Assembly (NCBI GenBank): GCA_012976225.1
Contig: JAAVVG010000012.1
Span: 248,001-312,000, forward strand
Length of the DNA stretch: 64,000 nucleotides
Direction: 5' to 3'
DNA from: Golubevia sp. BC0850
Taxonomy: Eukaryota; Basidiomycota; Exobasidiomycetes; Golubeviales; Golubeviaceae
A model generated the notes under the pieces. That model was given only the letters and a program-made list of their open reading frames with translations. It did no database searches and was not told the origin of the DNA. A program made the position numbers and the translations under genes. Positions 34,478 to 45,273 of the stretch are shown piece after piece. Within the stretch, counting starts at the first letter, position 1. Every line of letters starts with the position of its first letter.

Positions 34478-35076
34478 GATGGAAAGGCTGAGGACGAGAG
34501 AAAGAGAACGAAAGGAAGGGAAGTGAAGTCAGATCCAACCGTGCTCTCTATGTTTGACTTTACCTGAAAAGCACTTACTATGCTCAAGAAGAATCTTGAC
34601 GAAGGAACGATGATTGACGGTCCAAAGTTGGAGAGTCAAAAAGATACAATGGTCCGGAAGGAAGAAAAAAGGAGGGTCTGAGTTTTCGCTTTGGTGCAGA
34701 ATTGAGATATTGAGAGATGTGGAACTTCACTCATCCTTCAAGTAGAATTGCCTCAGGACTCTCATCCATCCGCAAAATAAGTTATAGTCAGCGTATCGTG
34801 TTTCCTTCGATCACCAGAAGACAAAATCTTCTGATGAGGTCTCGTCTCGCAAGAGTGATTCAGAAAGAGGGAAACTTCAATTTGGATCTCACATCTCACG
34901 GATGGACAAATAGTGACTGCGTGATTGGTTTAATTGCGATCCGGGAGAATATGATACTGATACAGGATTGCTCGATTTGATTGGTGGTGATGAATTCGGT
35001 GTTCGCCTCAGCTCTCTCCATCTCTTGCTCCCTACTTCACCTCTCCCATTCCTGCTTCCTTTCCCTCCCCCAATTT
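34478..35076. other. Intergenic: upstream of copy C, downstream of ADA3
   Basis: About 600 bases. The part next to copy C is likely its old promoter; a short frame shared in layout with the copy D flank can still be seen. The rest is the 3' region of ADA3. No gene supported. Confidence 0.45.
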
Positions 35077-38000
35077 CTAATCCATCTCTAATCCCAAGTT
35101 CAGGTCAGCATAAACGTCTTCATCAGGTCGAGGAGTTCTCCAAGCATGTTGACACTTCTCGAACATAGGAGCGAAAGCGTACTTGAGTTTCCTTCTACTT
35201 TCCAAAGCTGACAACAGAGACTCTGGCAGATGAGGCTTGGAAGGTCCATGAGGAACGTTAGCTTGCGACTGTTGCTGAGAGTTCGAAGAAGATGCTCCAG
35301 CTTGATTTTGAGAAGAGGGATCTTGAGAAGCGGGAGCTGAGGTCGAAGGAGCTGGAGCTGGCGGAGGTAATTCCATTCCAGGAACTGATTTGGCACCTGG
35401 ATTGATTCCAAATTGAGGTTCAGTAGAAGAAGCTGGAGGAGCAGTAGAGCTAGTTCCAGATCCAGAGGCAGTGGGAGGTGCTCCAGTTTTCTTCTTCTTT
35501 CCCAAGCTATTCTTGATCTGTCTCTGACGTTTGTTCCAGCCAGCTTCGATTTCCTTTTCTACGGTGTTGAGACAGGCGACGTAATCTTGATAGGCCATTC
35601 GATCCATAGCTATGTCGAAGAGTCTTGCTTTACGAGCCTCGTTGATTCTCATCTGACGATGCAAAGCTCTTTGAACTGAACGGAGGGCTGCTGAGATATC
35701 ATCATCAGTTCTTGTATGCCAATCGAGCTGTGGGAGAAACGAAAAGAAGAGGTCAGTCGATCGCTCTTGTGAGGAGCGTTTTCGATACAAGAACTTACCT
35801 CCTCAGGACCAAGCACGTCTAGATGTTTCAACTCTCTTCGAATTCTTTCTTCAAATTCAACCATATCTTGACCATGTTCATCGGTTTTGATCCCCTGACT
35901 TTCTCTTTCTCTCTGTTCTCTAAACCTTTCTCTTTCCCTTTCTCTCTCCCTATCCATTCCACCGCCCCCACTCCCACTCCCATTCTGATCCATGTATTGA
36001 TTAGAGCCTTCTCTTGGGTAGTTGGACGACGCTTTGGCTGGTACCAGAGCAGCCAAGACTCTCTCGGTGAGAGGACCAGCTCTAGCTACGTCTGAGTTTC
36101 CAAGATGTTCGTCTCTCAATTGACGAGGATCGAATCTTGTAGCATCGTCTGGAGGATAAGCTGGAGCTGAGATGATCATTTGATTTGAAGATCCTCCGAC
36201 CATTCCATTTGATCCTATTTCACCAGGACTTCCTTGAGGTAGAGTTGGAGTCAGAGGGATGCCAGCATTCAGACCTAGAGGTCCTGCGCCTGAGGCAGAT
36301 GGTCGACCCCCGGGAACCAAGATTCCTGCATCTTCATCTTCCCAGATCTGTTTGTAGTGACGACCTAGAGGTGGCATCTGGAAAGGCTCCAAGTCATCGG
36401 ACTGAGATGGGACGAGGGGGAAGAAGGCAAACTCGTGTCAGTCTAGGATCTAGAGCTAGAAGAGAGTTCTCTCGACCTGGGTTGACTCTACTGCAGTTGA
36501 AGCCAAGTCTCTTCACTCACCTTGCTACTCAGCCAAGCTAGATCATCTTCGCTCAACGTCTTCAAGAATGCATCGGCGTAGTTGTAGAAGGTCGCTAGAG
36601 GAGTTTGATTCTGTTCTCGAGCTCTACCTCTTCCCACGGCAGTCAAAGGAGTATCAGCTGAACTATTTTCATTGTTTCCTTCGCTGTTCGCACCAGTGGA
36701 AACTCCAGTGATTCTAGCTCTCTCCAGCTCTCTCCAATCTCGATTTGCGAAGTCATCGTGAACTTGAGTCGGCTTGGTAGGTCCGGGAGGAGGAATCGAA
36801 GACACAGGCAGTTTCGGCGTGAAAGACTCCGGTGTTAGAGAAGGAAGAGTCCATTGAGGTGGAATGTGGATAGGAGCAGGTTTCGGAATCGGTCCTGAAG
36901 ATCTCGTGAAGGACGATGCCTGGTGGAGAGGATATTCGAAGTTGAGAAGGCCAAGGAGTCAGCAAGAGTGATGAATGATCGTGATTTAACTGTTTTGAGA
37001 TGCATACACTCACATTTGCCAAAGAGCCTGACGCTGAAGATCCTGGACTTGGAGCTGGAGGTACGACGGGTCTTGGAGCTAACTTGAGTCTCAGCTTTAT
37101 CGGACCTGAACCAGTACCACCAGAAGCAGGAGCAGGAGTAGGAGATGCACTTGAGGCCACGGCAGCTGAAGGGGCTGCTTGTTCGTTGGAGGTAGAGATC
37201 GGCTTGGAGTCTGAAGAAGTGGAAGTCGAGGGAGGAGCATTCGGGGTTGAAGTTGAAGGACCCGTAGAATAATCACGTAACTTGAAGTCTGGAAGTGGAT
37301 GAGATGCTTTTGGTTCCCTCATAGAAGAAGGAATTGGAGGTTGACCAGATTCAGTAGACGGAGGAGGAGGAACTGAATTTGAATTGGAAGGTAAACTCGG
37401 AGGTGGACTTGTAGGTAGTGGAGGAGGAGCTTGATGAGGCGGAGGTGGTGGTGGTGGAACAGATGATTGAACGAATTGCTGAGTTGAAGGATCTCCAGGA
37501 GGGAGTGGCGGTGGATTTGAAGGAGGAGGGGGAGGAGCAGGAGATCCAAGAGCTCTACTTGAGCTTCTTGAACTCCTTCCTCTAGCTACTCCAGATTTGG
37601 AATTTCCTCTTGATCTCTTGTTTCCTCTGGCTTTCCCTCCTCCACTCTGATCTGCAGTGGCATTCGTAGCAGCTGTGTCTGCGCTCTCTGCATCGGACAG
37701 AGCAGAATCTCCATCTGAGAAAGCACTCATTGCTCGACCTGATGCTCCTGCACCGATTGAAGCTGCCACTTGAGGACTTTCTGTTGAAGCTGCTGTTCCC
37801 TCTCTATCTCTCTTCCTCTTTAGATTGATCTTAGGGATTGGAGGTTGACCTTGGTTGGTCCTGCTGCTTCCTCCTGCTCCTTTTCCTCCCGCTCCTGGTT
37901 GATCTATCTCCATCGCGTCTGGATCTTCTTTGATACCCACTGAAGATGGTTCAGGAGTAGAGGCAGCACTTCTTCTAGAGGAAGATCTCTTTCCGCGACC

Positions 38001-38336
38001 TCTTGAGGGCTTGAGCGGAATGTCTGGTAGACCACTCCCATTCCCTCCTCTTCCGATCCCGCTTGCACTTGCGCTTGCAGATGAAGTTGATGACCTTGGA
38101 GGATACATCTCTCTGCTCCTTTTTTCATGGACGGCTAGAGAATCGGCGGCATCTACTGTCCGCGTTCGATGAGCTGTAAGGAGTTGAGATAGGGAGCTGA
38201 GATCTGAAAAGGTAGGGATGGGCTCACTTGGGGAGAGATTGGCGTTTGGATCTGGAGGTAAAAATCGTTGGTATGATGAAGAAGAAGAGGAAGTTGATGA
38301 TGAGGGAGTGGCGTGGGAATTGGATCTTGGTGGCAT
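35077..38336 (-). CDS. ADA3: SAGA/ADA histone acetyltransferase subunit ADA3 (NGG1)
   Basis: Bridges Gcn5-Ada2 in the HAT module of SAGA. Five minus-strand exons (38336-38228, 38173-37014, 36919-36521, 36401-35799, 35727-35077) close in frame as 973 aa. The conserved C-terminal half reads LSEDDLAWL, PPLGRHYKQIWEDEDAG, GPLTERVLAALVP and ERIRRELKHLDVLGPEE, then LDWHTRTDDDISAALRSVQR, LHRQMRINEARKARLFDIA and EKEIEAGWNKRQRQIKNSLG, the Ada3 core. It ends ADLNLGLEMD. Residues 40-420 are Pro/Ser-rich with long polyproline stretches (PPPPPPPHQAPPPLP). Intron 1 (38174-38227) is 54 nt, has no stop and keeps the frame, so retention would add 18 residues. The gene is divergent from the cyclin gene with a shared 1.4-kb spacer. 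Confidence 0.93.
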
Positions 38337-39708
38337 GGTGGTTTAACCTTAAATGAAATGAGAGTAGTATCTTGTGGAGGGTTGAGGTTTGATTTGGTTT
38401 GAGTGAGATGATCTTGTGCACCCTGCTCAATCTACCACGCGATTGAAAGGACAAGGAAGGGTGGTGGTGTGGGAGGAAGGAGCGAGGGAGAGGAAGAGCA
38501 ACGACTCAAACGAGCAGTCATTTAGACCATTCAATCCTCTCGAAATCGATTCTTCTAAGATGTCCGAAAGCTGAAAGGAAGTTTCTCCTATTTTTGACAT
38601 TCATTTGGAATAGAGCTGCTAGTCTGAATCGACCATTGAGCAGACCCCTCCAGCATACCATCCCTCTGTCGAGACAAGATGGCCTCTAATTGAAGTGGTC
38701 TCAAAGAGAGTAAAAACAATTGTTCTCTGGTTGCTCAAAATGAAGTCAACGATCGTTCTGTCTGCTGGAACGCACGAGAAGCCCTGGAACCAAGTGCGGA
38801 GGCTTTGTGCGACTAGTCGGGGTCAACGCGAGCGAGCTGGAACAGGCAAGAGGAAGTCAAGACTGCTCAATCTCTTCAATTGAACCTTAGTGCAATGATT
38901 TAAAATCAGGAGAAGGGGTAGGAATGTTTTGGAAAGATTCTGAAAGGTTTTAAAATCATGTGAAGTGAAGTCATGTGCTGAAGTCAACTTGATGAGTCCA
39001 ACGACGCGTCATCGCGAAAAGTTGTGTTTGTTCAAGACTGGAAAGAAAGCTTCTTTCATTCCCATTCCTTTCCTTCCCTTCCTCATTTCGTTTTCCAATT
39101 AAAGATAGACCTCAAGATCAACAGATAGAAAGATTTTTCTATCCGATTTCTCTCCTCGACTCAACTCAATAGACGTCTCTCTCATCTCATCGGAACTGCA
39201 ACATTAGGTCCTGCTCACTTTTCCTCCACTCGCTCATCCTTGATTCTTCCACCCCTCTTCCAATCTCCATTCGCCTTCTTCCTCTTCTCCTCTTCAAGAA
39301 ATTTCATACTTAACCTACGTCCAAATCTAAATCTCAACAAATCAGAAGCCAATTGAGCCTCCAATCTTCACCACCGCCACCACCCTCTTCCAAGCCTAAC
39401 TAATTAGGTGAGTAAACTTGAATATTCAAGTTAGAAGTGGAAGAGAATTACACCCACAGTTTCCAACCCCAATCCCGCCTCTCCTACTTCAAACTCGAGC
39501 TGGAGAGGCCGAGATGGAGGGCAGCAGAACGCGGCGGCTGCTCGCGATTCTCTCTGCAAAGAATTGCTCTTCCCTCCTACCACCACTCACCCAACTTCCA
39601 ATCCACGCTTCAAACATTCTCCCCTTTTCGTTTCTTTATTCCCATCATTTTACTCTCTTTTCATTCTCATCAATTCGTTCTATCAGATAGAACGTAACTC
39701 ACAACAAG
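38337..39708. promoter_or_regulatory. Divergent promoter region, ADA3 / B-type cyclin
   Basis: About 1.37 kb between two divergent start codons. Open frames inside (for example 38,695-38,883) are short and unconvincing. A GAAAGATTCTGAAAGG stretch near 38,933 resembles the GAA/TTC motifs upstream of SIN1. The right end carries the cyclin 5'UTR and a likely leader intron. Confidence 0.5.
39408..39686 (+). other. Probable 5'UTR intron of the cyclin gene
   Basis: A GTGAGT donor at 39408 directly after TAATTAG, a pyrimidine-rich run from about 39,590, and a TATCAG acceptor ending at 39686, 22 bases before the cyclin ATG. Motif-based inference. Confidence 0.4.
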
Positions 39709-42162
39709 ATGTCTTCCACCGTAAGTCAAACACCCAATCCCTCCCTCTCAGATCCCATCCACCATCCATCTCCTCTACAGCTGCTCTATCCCTCTTTACT
39801 TCCCTAACAACTAACCATTTTCTCATTCACCGTTCTAAACTTCATTCTGGCCACACAGGCAAGACGCGTTGTTCCACCTCGTACCAGGTCTGCTGCTGCA
39901 GCCTCGTCAGATGCAGGCTCCAACGCTCCAACCACAAAGACTACTCGTGCAGCTACTTCTTCAGCAGCCGATCCACCAGTCAAACCATCCTCTACCACCG
40001 CTTCTTCATCCGCTGTAGCCAACACCACCAAAGGTTCTGGTCTGCGTACTGGTGCAACTCGTAAGAGACCCGCTTTAGGTGATCTAACCAATGCAAAGAA
40101 GAGAGAGAAGGAAAGACTATTGGCATTGGAAAGGGAAGGAAAGGGAAAAGGTGTTAGCGGATCTGGAAAAGCTGGAACCTCTACAGTTGGAGGATCAAGT
40201 CGTGTTGGAGGAGTTGCAACTGGTACCAGACGTCCAGTAGCAGAAGTCAATGGACCAGCAAGACGCGGTACCGCTCCTATCACCTCTACCAATTCAAGAA
40301 CCACTACCAGTTCAATCTCAACTACTCGTCGTCCAGTTGGCGCTTCTGGTCCATCATCTCGTATCGCTGGACGCGTTGCAGGAGCTGCAGTTGGTCATGG
40401 ACGCGTTAGAAGCAAAAAGCAAATTGAAGAAATGGAAGATGAAGAGGAAGAGGAGGACAATCAATATGAAGTCGATACTAGACAATCTAAGAGAATCAAG
40501 ACAGACAACTATGTTGAGGAGGAGGTCGAGGAGGAGGTCGAATTCGAAGTTGAGGAGGGACCAGCAAAAGATGAGGGATGGTTGGATTTGGATGCTGAAG
40601 ATATCGATGACCCTTTAATGGTCGCTGAATATGTCAATGATATATTTGAATACATGAAAGCTTTAGAGGTGAGTACACGGTGGAGCTTTGGCGGACAAGG
40701 AAGGGAGGGAGGTTTTGACGGTGGACGGTCAGCCAACCAACTCACAAAAAGGGAACAGCGAGGGAGCACTCTTGGGAGTTGAGAAGGATACAAGCTATTC
40801 AATTCAGTCGAATCTATTGCTTAGAGTCAGAATTGCGTAGATCGAGAGGAAGAGAGGAGGATCTACAGAGGCTCGGCCTATCTCCAAACAGACCCCTTCC
40901 ACTTGTCCCAAGCCACCTCCTAACCCCTTCTCCCTAATCTGCTCAACAGATGACTACCATGCCAGCCGGAGACTACATCGACAAGCACCCAGATGTCACT
41001 TGGGACCTACGTGGAGTCTTGGTGGACTGGTTAATCGACACCCACTCCAAGTTCCGTCTACTACCAGAGACCTTGTTCTTGGCTCTCAACATCGTAGATC
41101 GTTTCTTAACTCAACGCACCATCTCTTTGGTTAAGCTTCAATTAGTTGGAATCACTGCCATGTTCATCGCAGCCAAGTACGAAGAGGTCATCTGCCCTTC
41201 CGTTCAGAACTTCCTGTACGTAGCTGATGGCGGATACAATGAAGAGGAAATTCTTAGAGCTGAGAGATACGTTCTTAAGGTCATCAACTTCAACCTTAGT
41301 TACCCAAACCCAATGAACTTCCTAAGAAGAATCTCCAAAGCTGATAACTATGACATTCAAACTAGAACTGTTGCCAAGTACTTGTGAGTAGATCGTGGTT
41401 GAGAAAGTAGGATGTATGCTGTTCTCTTTTCTTGCAATATCGTCTTTTAGACTGGATTAGCAGAGACTGATCAAATTCTCAAACCATTACTATCTCTCTC
41501 CGTCTCCATCTCTTCCTCTCCATCCCCTCTGCTCCGCCGTTACTCCCTCGCTCTCTTCCTCCTCTCCTTCACCAAACAGCATGGAAATCTCTCTAGTCGA
41601 CTACCGTCTATTGGAACACCCTCCTTCGCTGGTCGCTGCTGGAGCAGTCTGGATGGCTCGTGAAGTCCTCGAACGTGGAGAATGGACTCCAACTCTCACC
41701 CACTACTCTTCCTACTCCGAAACCGAACTTCTATCTACCGCTGAGATCATGCTGGACTATATTCTCAGACCTACTGCTCACGCCAACTTCCACAAGAAGT
41801 ACGCTGGAAAGAAGTTCATGAAGGCTAGTAATTACGTCGTCGAATGGGCTAGAGGTGCCTTCCCAGAAGCTGCCGAACAAGCCAGAGCCGAACCTGATCT
41901 AGATCTCAGCATTCTGTTGGTTGATCTCTTCGAACGTCAAGGCTTGGTCAGACCTGCAGTAGATGGACACGATGGAATCAGTAGAGCTTCTACCCTTGAG
42001 AGAGACGGTGCTCTAGTGGAGAGTGGAGACTTTGAAAGTGAAGGAGAAGCATCAGAGGGAGACGATGCTGATGATGATGAGCAGGAGGAAAAGGAAGAAG
42101 AACAATACGAAGAAGAGGAGGAAGAGGGGGTCAAACCTAAAAGAGGTGGTGGACGTCGTTAA
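39709..42162 (+). CDS. Mitotic B-type cyclin (G2/M)
   Basis: Activates Cdk1 for entry into mitosis. Four exons (39709-39720, 39859-40668, 40950-41383, 41580-42162) give 612 aa. The first exon encodes only MSST. A perfect destruction box (RPALGDLTN) near residue 75 predicts APC/C-dependent proteolysis. The N-terminal cyclin box reads DVTWDLRGVLVDWLIDTHSK, FRLLPETLFLALNIVDRFL and AAKYEEVICPSVQNFLYVAD; the C-terminal cyclin box reads FMEISLVDYRLLEHPPSLVA and the YSETELLSTAEIMLDYIL region. Unusual for a B cyclin is an acidic tail of about 80 residues, with DDADDDEQEEKEEEQ-type repeats, ending KPKRGGGRR. The best relatives are Clb1-4/Cdc13-type cyclins. Confidence 0.95.
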
Positions 42163-43508
42163 GAAAGATGGAAAGGAAAAGGCGAAGAACAATTGAGAAG
42201 CCTCAAGAGGTTTACCTGGTTAATCTAGAACGTTGTTCAATCAAATTGAGAAGATCTATTTGACATCGCAACATCTTCTATCTAACGAGTTGGTTCTAAT
42301 CTAAAGGCTTCCAAGTCACTATCGCCACATCCATCTCCACTTTTCCTCAACTTCTTTTCTCTCTAGTTGCTTCCTAGCAAGCTCAACTTCCAGTTGCTTC
42401 TACAAACTTCAACTCTTTTACTCGATCTAATTTAACCCACTCTTCTTCTTTTGGACACCAACTCAACTTCTTCATCGTTTCTCCCCAGCATCATTCAGCG
42501 ACAAGACATTAACTACAACAACACAACCCGCATTTATCTCAGTTTCTCTAACGGTTCAGTTTGCTCTCTTTCCTCTCTAGCACAAAACATCACAAAATAG
42601 CTCAATCTTTCCCCCTTCTTGACAACTCTCGCAGTCGTTACCCCCACTCACCTTCTCACTTCAATTATGCTTCTTCTTATGCTTTCAGCTAACCAGCAAA
42701 ACTTCATTCAGCCTCAAGATAAGAGATTTTCTCGACATCAAAGTACTTCGAGATTTAAGTCGACTGGTTACGCAAATTCCAAGTAGTTGGTCTCTCTCTC
42801 ATCTTCATGAATGAACTTCTCACCTATTCGAACTTCAATTCCTCTGTACACACAGTTCTAACTCAACGAAATTTCATCTTTTCAACATCCCTTTTCCACC
42901 CTTTTACCTTTTTTCAACGTCATTATCTTACTCTCCAGTCTAACCGTAGCATCATTTTCGACATCCCCCTCCCTCCTCTCTTTTTTCTTGTAGACCTAGT
43001 AGTTCTCTTTTAGCAATTTTCAAATTCGGTTCTCGTCAAAAAAATTCTGTCAGAGAGAAAGTCGTTGGAAAGACGAATCGAGTGCTGCTGCGAATGGGGC
43101 CGCTACCTCCAGAAGAGAGGACGCATTCCCTTACTCCTTTCCGACTTGTGAAATGCTTCAGGCAGAGCTTGAGGTGACCAAGAAACTCGCAGTATCTCGT
43201 TTAGGTGCGAAATCAAAAGTGCAGAAAAAGTTGGGAGTGAGGAGGCATCCCTTGTTTCACCGGGAGACTGGTATTCAGACCAGGAGGCATCACGAGTCCA
43301 CGAAACACGCAAAGAGACCACCAAGATAAAAAAATAGATTCTTCGAAAAGAATCAGATGAGTTATGAAGTCAGGAAGACTTGGAAACAAAAGATGGATTT
43401 CAATGAAGTGAGGAAGTAAAATAGGCTTCCCCAGTCGTCTCTCTTTCCTCCCCTCCGTCTGATCCCTTTCTCTTCTCAATGATCTAACGTTATCTCCCAC
43501 ACTCAAAG
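42163..43508. other. Intergenic region, convergent 3' ends
   Basis: About 1.35 kb between the cyclin and the minus-strand cysteine-rich gene. It is C/T-rich in the first two thirds, including probable cyclin 3'UTR. Short frames on both strands (for example 42,807-43,013 plus) are compositional. Nothing else recognised. Confidence 0.45.
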
Positions 43509-44050
43509 CTACATCTGCAACCACCGGAAGCAGTGGTGATGGGGGCCCGAGTAACCAATTCCATTCCCAGTTGAGCAGACGTCTAAATGTTCACTGGCAA
43601 TGAATATGAAGCCTGGTCCTTCTACCACGCAGTTCGTGGGCACTCCCGTAAGCTTGTTCTCAGTGGTTTGGTAGCAAAAATCTCTATCTTCTCCATTGAC
43701 GTTGTCAATTACGCAGTGGCGACAAGGATTGTTCGTAGATCCGTCACCCAAGCAAGTAGCACTTGGTACATCTCCTTCATGTTGTGAGTAATCCCATAGT
43801 TCTTCTCCAGTTGGGCTATAGTAGTTAAGAGTGCTAACCATTCCTGAACCTCCTAAGGTAAATGAGTACGCGTATTCAGCTTTCAGTTTGCAAAGCCCAG
43901 CTGAAGCCAACTGGACTTCGAGAACAGCTGCGAGGATCGTACATCTGGGGAACTTTATACTGTAAGGTCCAATTGAAGTGAAGGCAAGGACGAAGGCAGC
44001 AGAAAGAAGAAAGAAGATCAGAAGTTGAACATGAACAAGGGGGACTTGGT
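43509..44050 (-). CDS. Cysteine-rich, probably secreted protein; 5' end unresolved
   Basis: A minus-strand frame is open for about 170 codons and ends HHHCFRWLQM-stop at 43509. Its upstream part reads a hydrophobic leader (LLIFFLLSAAFVLAFTS) followed by about 130 residues with at least seven Cys (for example ATCLGDGSTNNPCRHC, RDFCYQTTENK, DVCSTGNGIGYSG) and aromatic beta-like text (YAYSFTLGGSGMVSTLNYY). I find no in-frame ATG ahead of the leader and no convincing upstream exon. The gene may start in an unseen exon or may be decaying. No family recognised; extracellular location is inferred from the leader and cysteines. Confidence 0.45.
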
Positions 44051-44122
44051 CTAACTGTCTTGTTGAAAATCACTCATCTAAGTAGCTGGCTACCTTTTGA
44101 GTTCTCAGAATAAGGACTTTAA

Positions 44123-44791
44123 ACTTTCATTCTGCACATCTTTGCATTTGAGGATCAATTCGACACTGAACCCTCGCTCGGGACCATTCTGCCTCGACAG
44201 GAAACTTATGTTCCAGCATTCTCTCAACTCAAATCTTTGAAATGCCTTTCCTTTCCACCTCAACATCTATCCGTTGCAGCTTCAAAATCAACTTCAGGAT
44301 CAATGTCACTTCAAACAAGCTATCCTCTCATTTCAATCGGATCTCGGTCTAGTTCTAATCCTTCCCTCCTGTCGACATTGAAACTCAAAGCGAAAATGAT
44401 CGCTGCCGTCTGCCCTTCCTTGGAGAGGGTTGACTTTGGATTCTCCGGATTTAGGAACGGCGGGGTTGCTGTCATTGAGAGATAAGGAGATAATTACAAG
44501 GAAGGAGGACTATGGCAAGGGAATAAGGAAGTCAGCGAGATTAGGTTTGAAGATGGCAGGAGTTGGGAGCGGGGAGTCGGAGGATACGAAGATGATTTGG
44601 AGCAGCTAAAAACAGAGGCACAGGAAAGGAGTGGGGATGAGATCGAAATAAGTAAAGAGGAAGTTTGCATGAGAAAGTCAGGGTTGGAGACGATGCGAGA
44701 GAAGATTGTCGAGGAGGGGAAAAGGGAAAGAGAGCTCAATCGGACTCGAAGCAAGGCTGCTGGTGTTTATGAGAAGGTTGAGGAATCATAA
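44123..44791 (+). pseudogene. C-terminal fragment of an F-box/LRR-like gene
   Basis: A plus-strand frame is open from 44,123 (FAFEDQFDTEPSLGTILP, then SQLKSLKCLSFPPQHLS) through SLERVDFGFSGFRNGGVAV to an in-frame TAA at 44,483. It then continues in the same frame with good protein texture (GYEDDLEQLKTEAQERSGDE, KSGLETMREKIVEEGKRERE) to a stop at 44,791. The leucine-rich text resembles the C-terminal halves of fungal F-box proteins. No F-box or start is visible upstream, where a minus-strand gene begins. A truncated relic with one internal stop is the simplest reading. Confidence 0.5.
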
Positions 44792-45273
44792 AACTGTTTT
44801 CCGTGGTGAGGTAGTGTGACTTTTTTCCGCATTTATCTGGCTGAATAGATGATCAGGCAGTAGGCAGATAGGCAGCAGGCAGGCCCAGGACCGAAGTGCG
44901 ACGCTTCTTTCGAAACAATTCGGATCTTGAATTGGACCCTGATACGCTGATACCAAAACTTATTTTTGAAGATTCGAAGTTGTCTCTTTATAGATTGAAT
45001 GAAGGCGGGAGGAGTAAATTGAAGAAGGGGTCTGAGATGAGCGCATTTTTCTTGATTAAGAGCAATTCTTCCCATTTTTCTTCTTTCTTCCTAATAATCG
45101 CATCTTCTGCCTTTCCGTCTTCAAGAGAAGATTCATCTCATTTGTAAGAAAGCACTCTGAGTAGGGTAAGTGCCCTTTGTACTAGATGCAATAGAGGGAC
45201 AAAAGATTCGCAAGCTAGAGTTCCTGATTTCACTTCCTTTCCTTCTGTTCCTCTCCCACTCAGCCTTTGCATT
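44792..45273. other. Intergenic: 5' flank of copy D
   Basis: About 480 bases. From about 45,100 it is homologous to the flank before copy A (370-561). GCAGGCAGTAGGCAGATAGG-type short repeats lie near 44,853-44,884. Confidence 0.5.
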
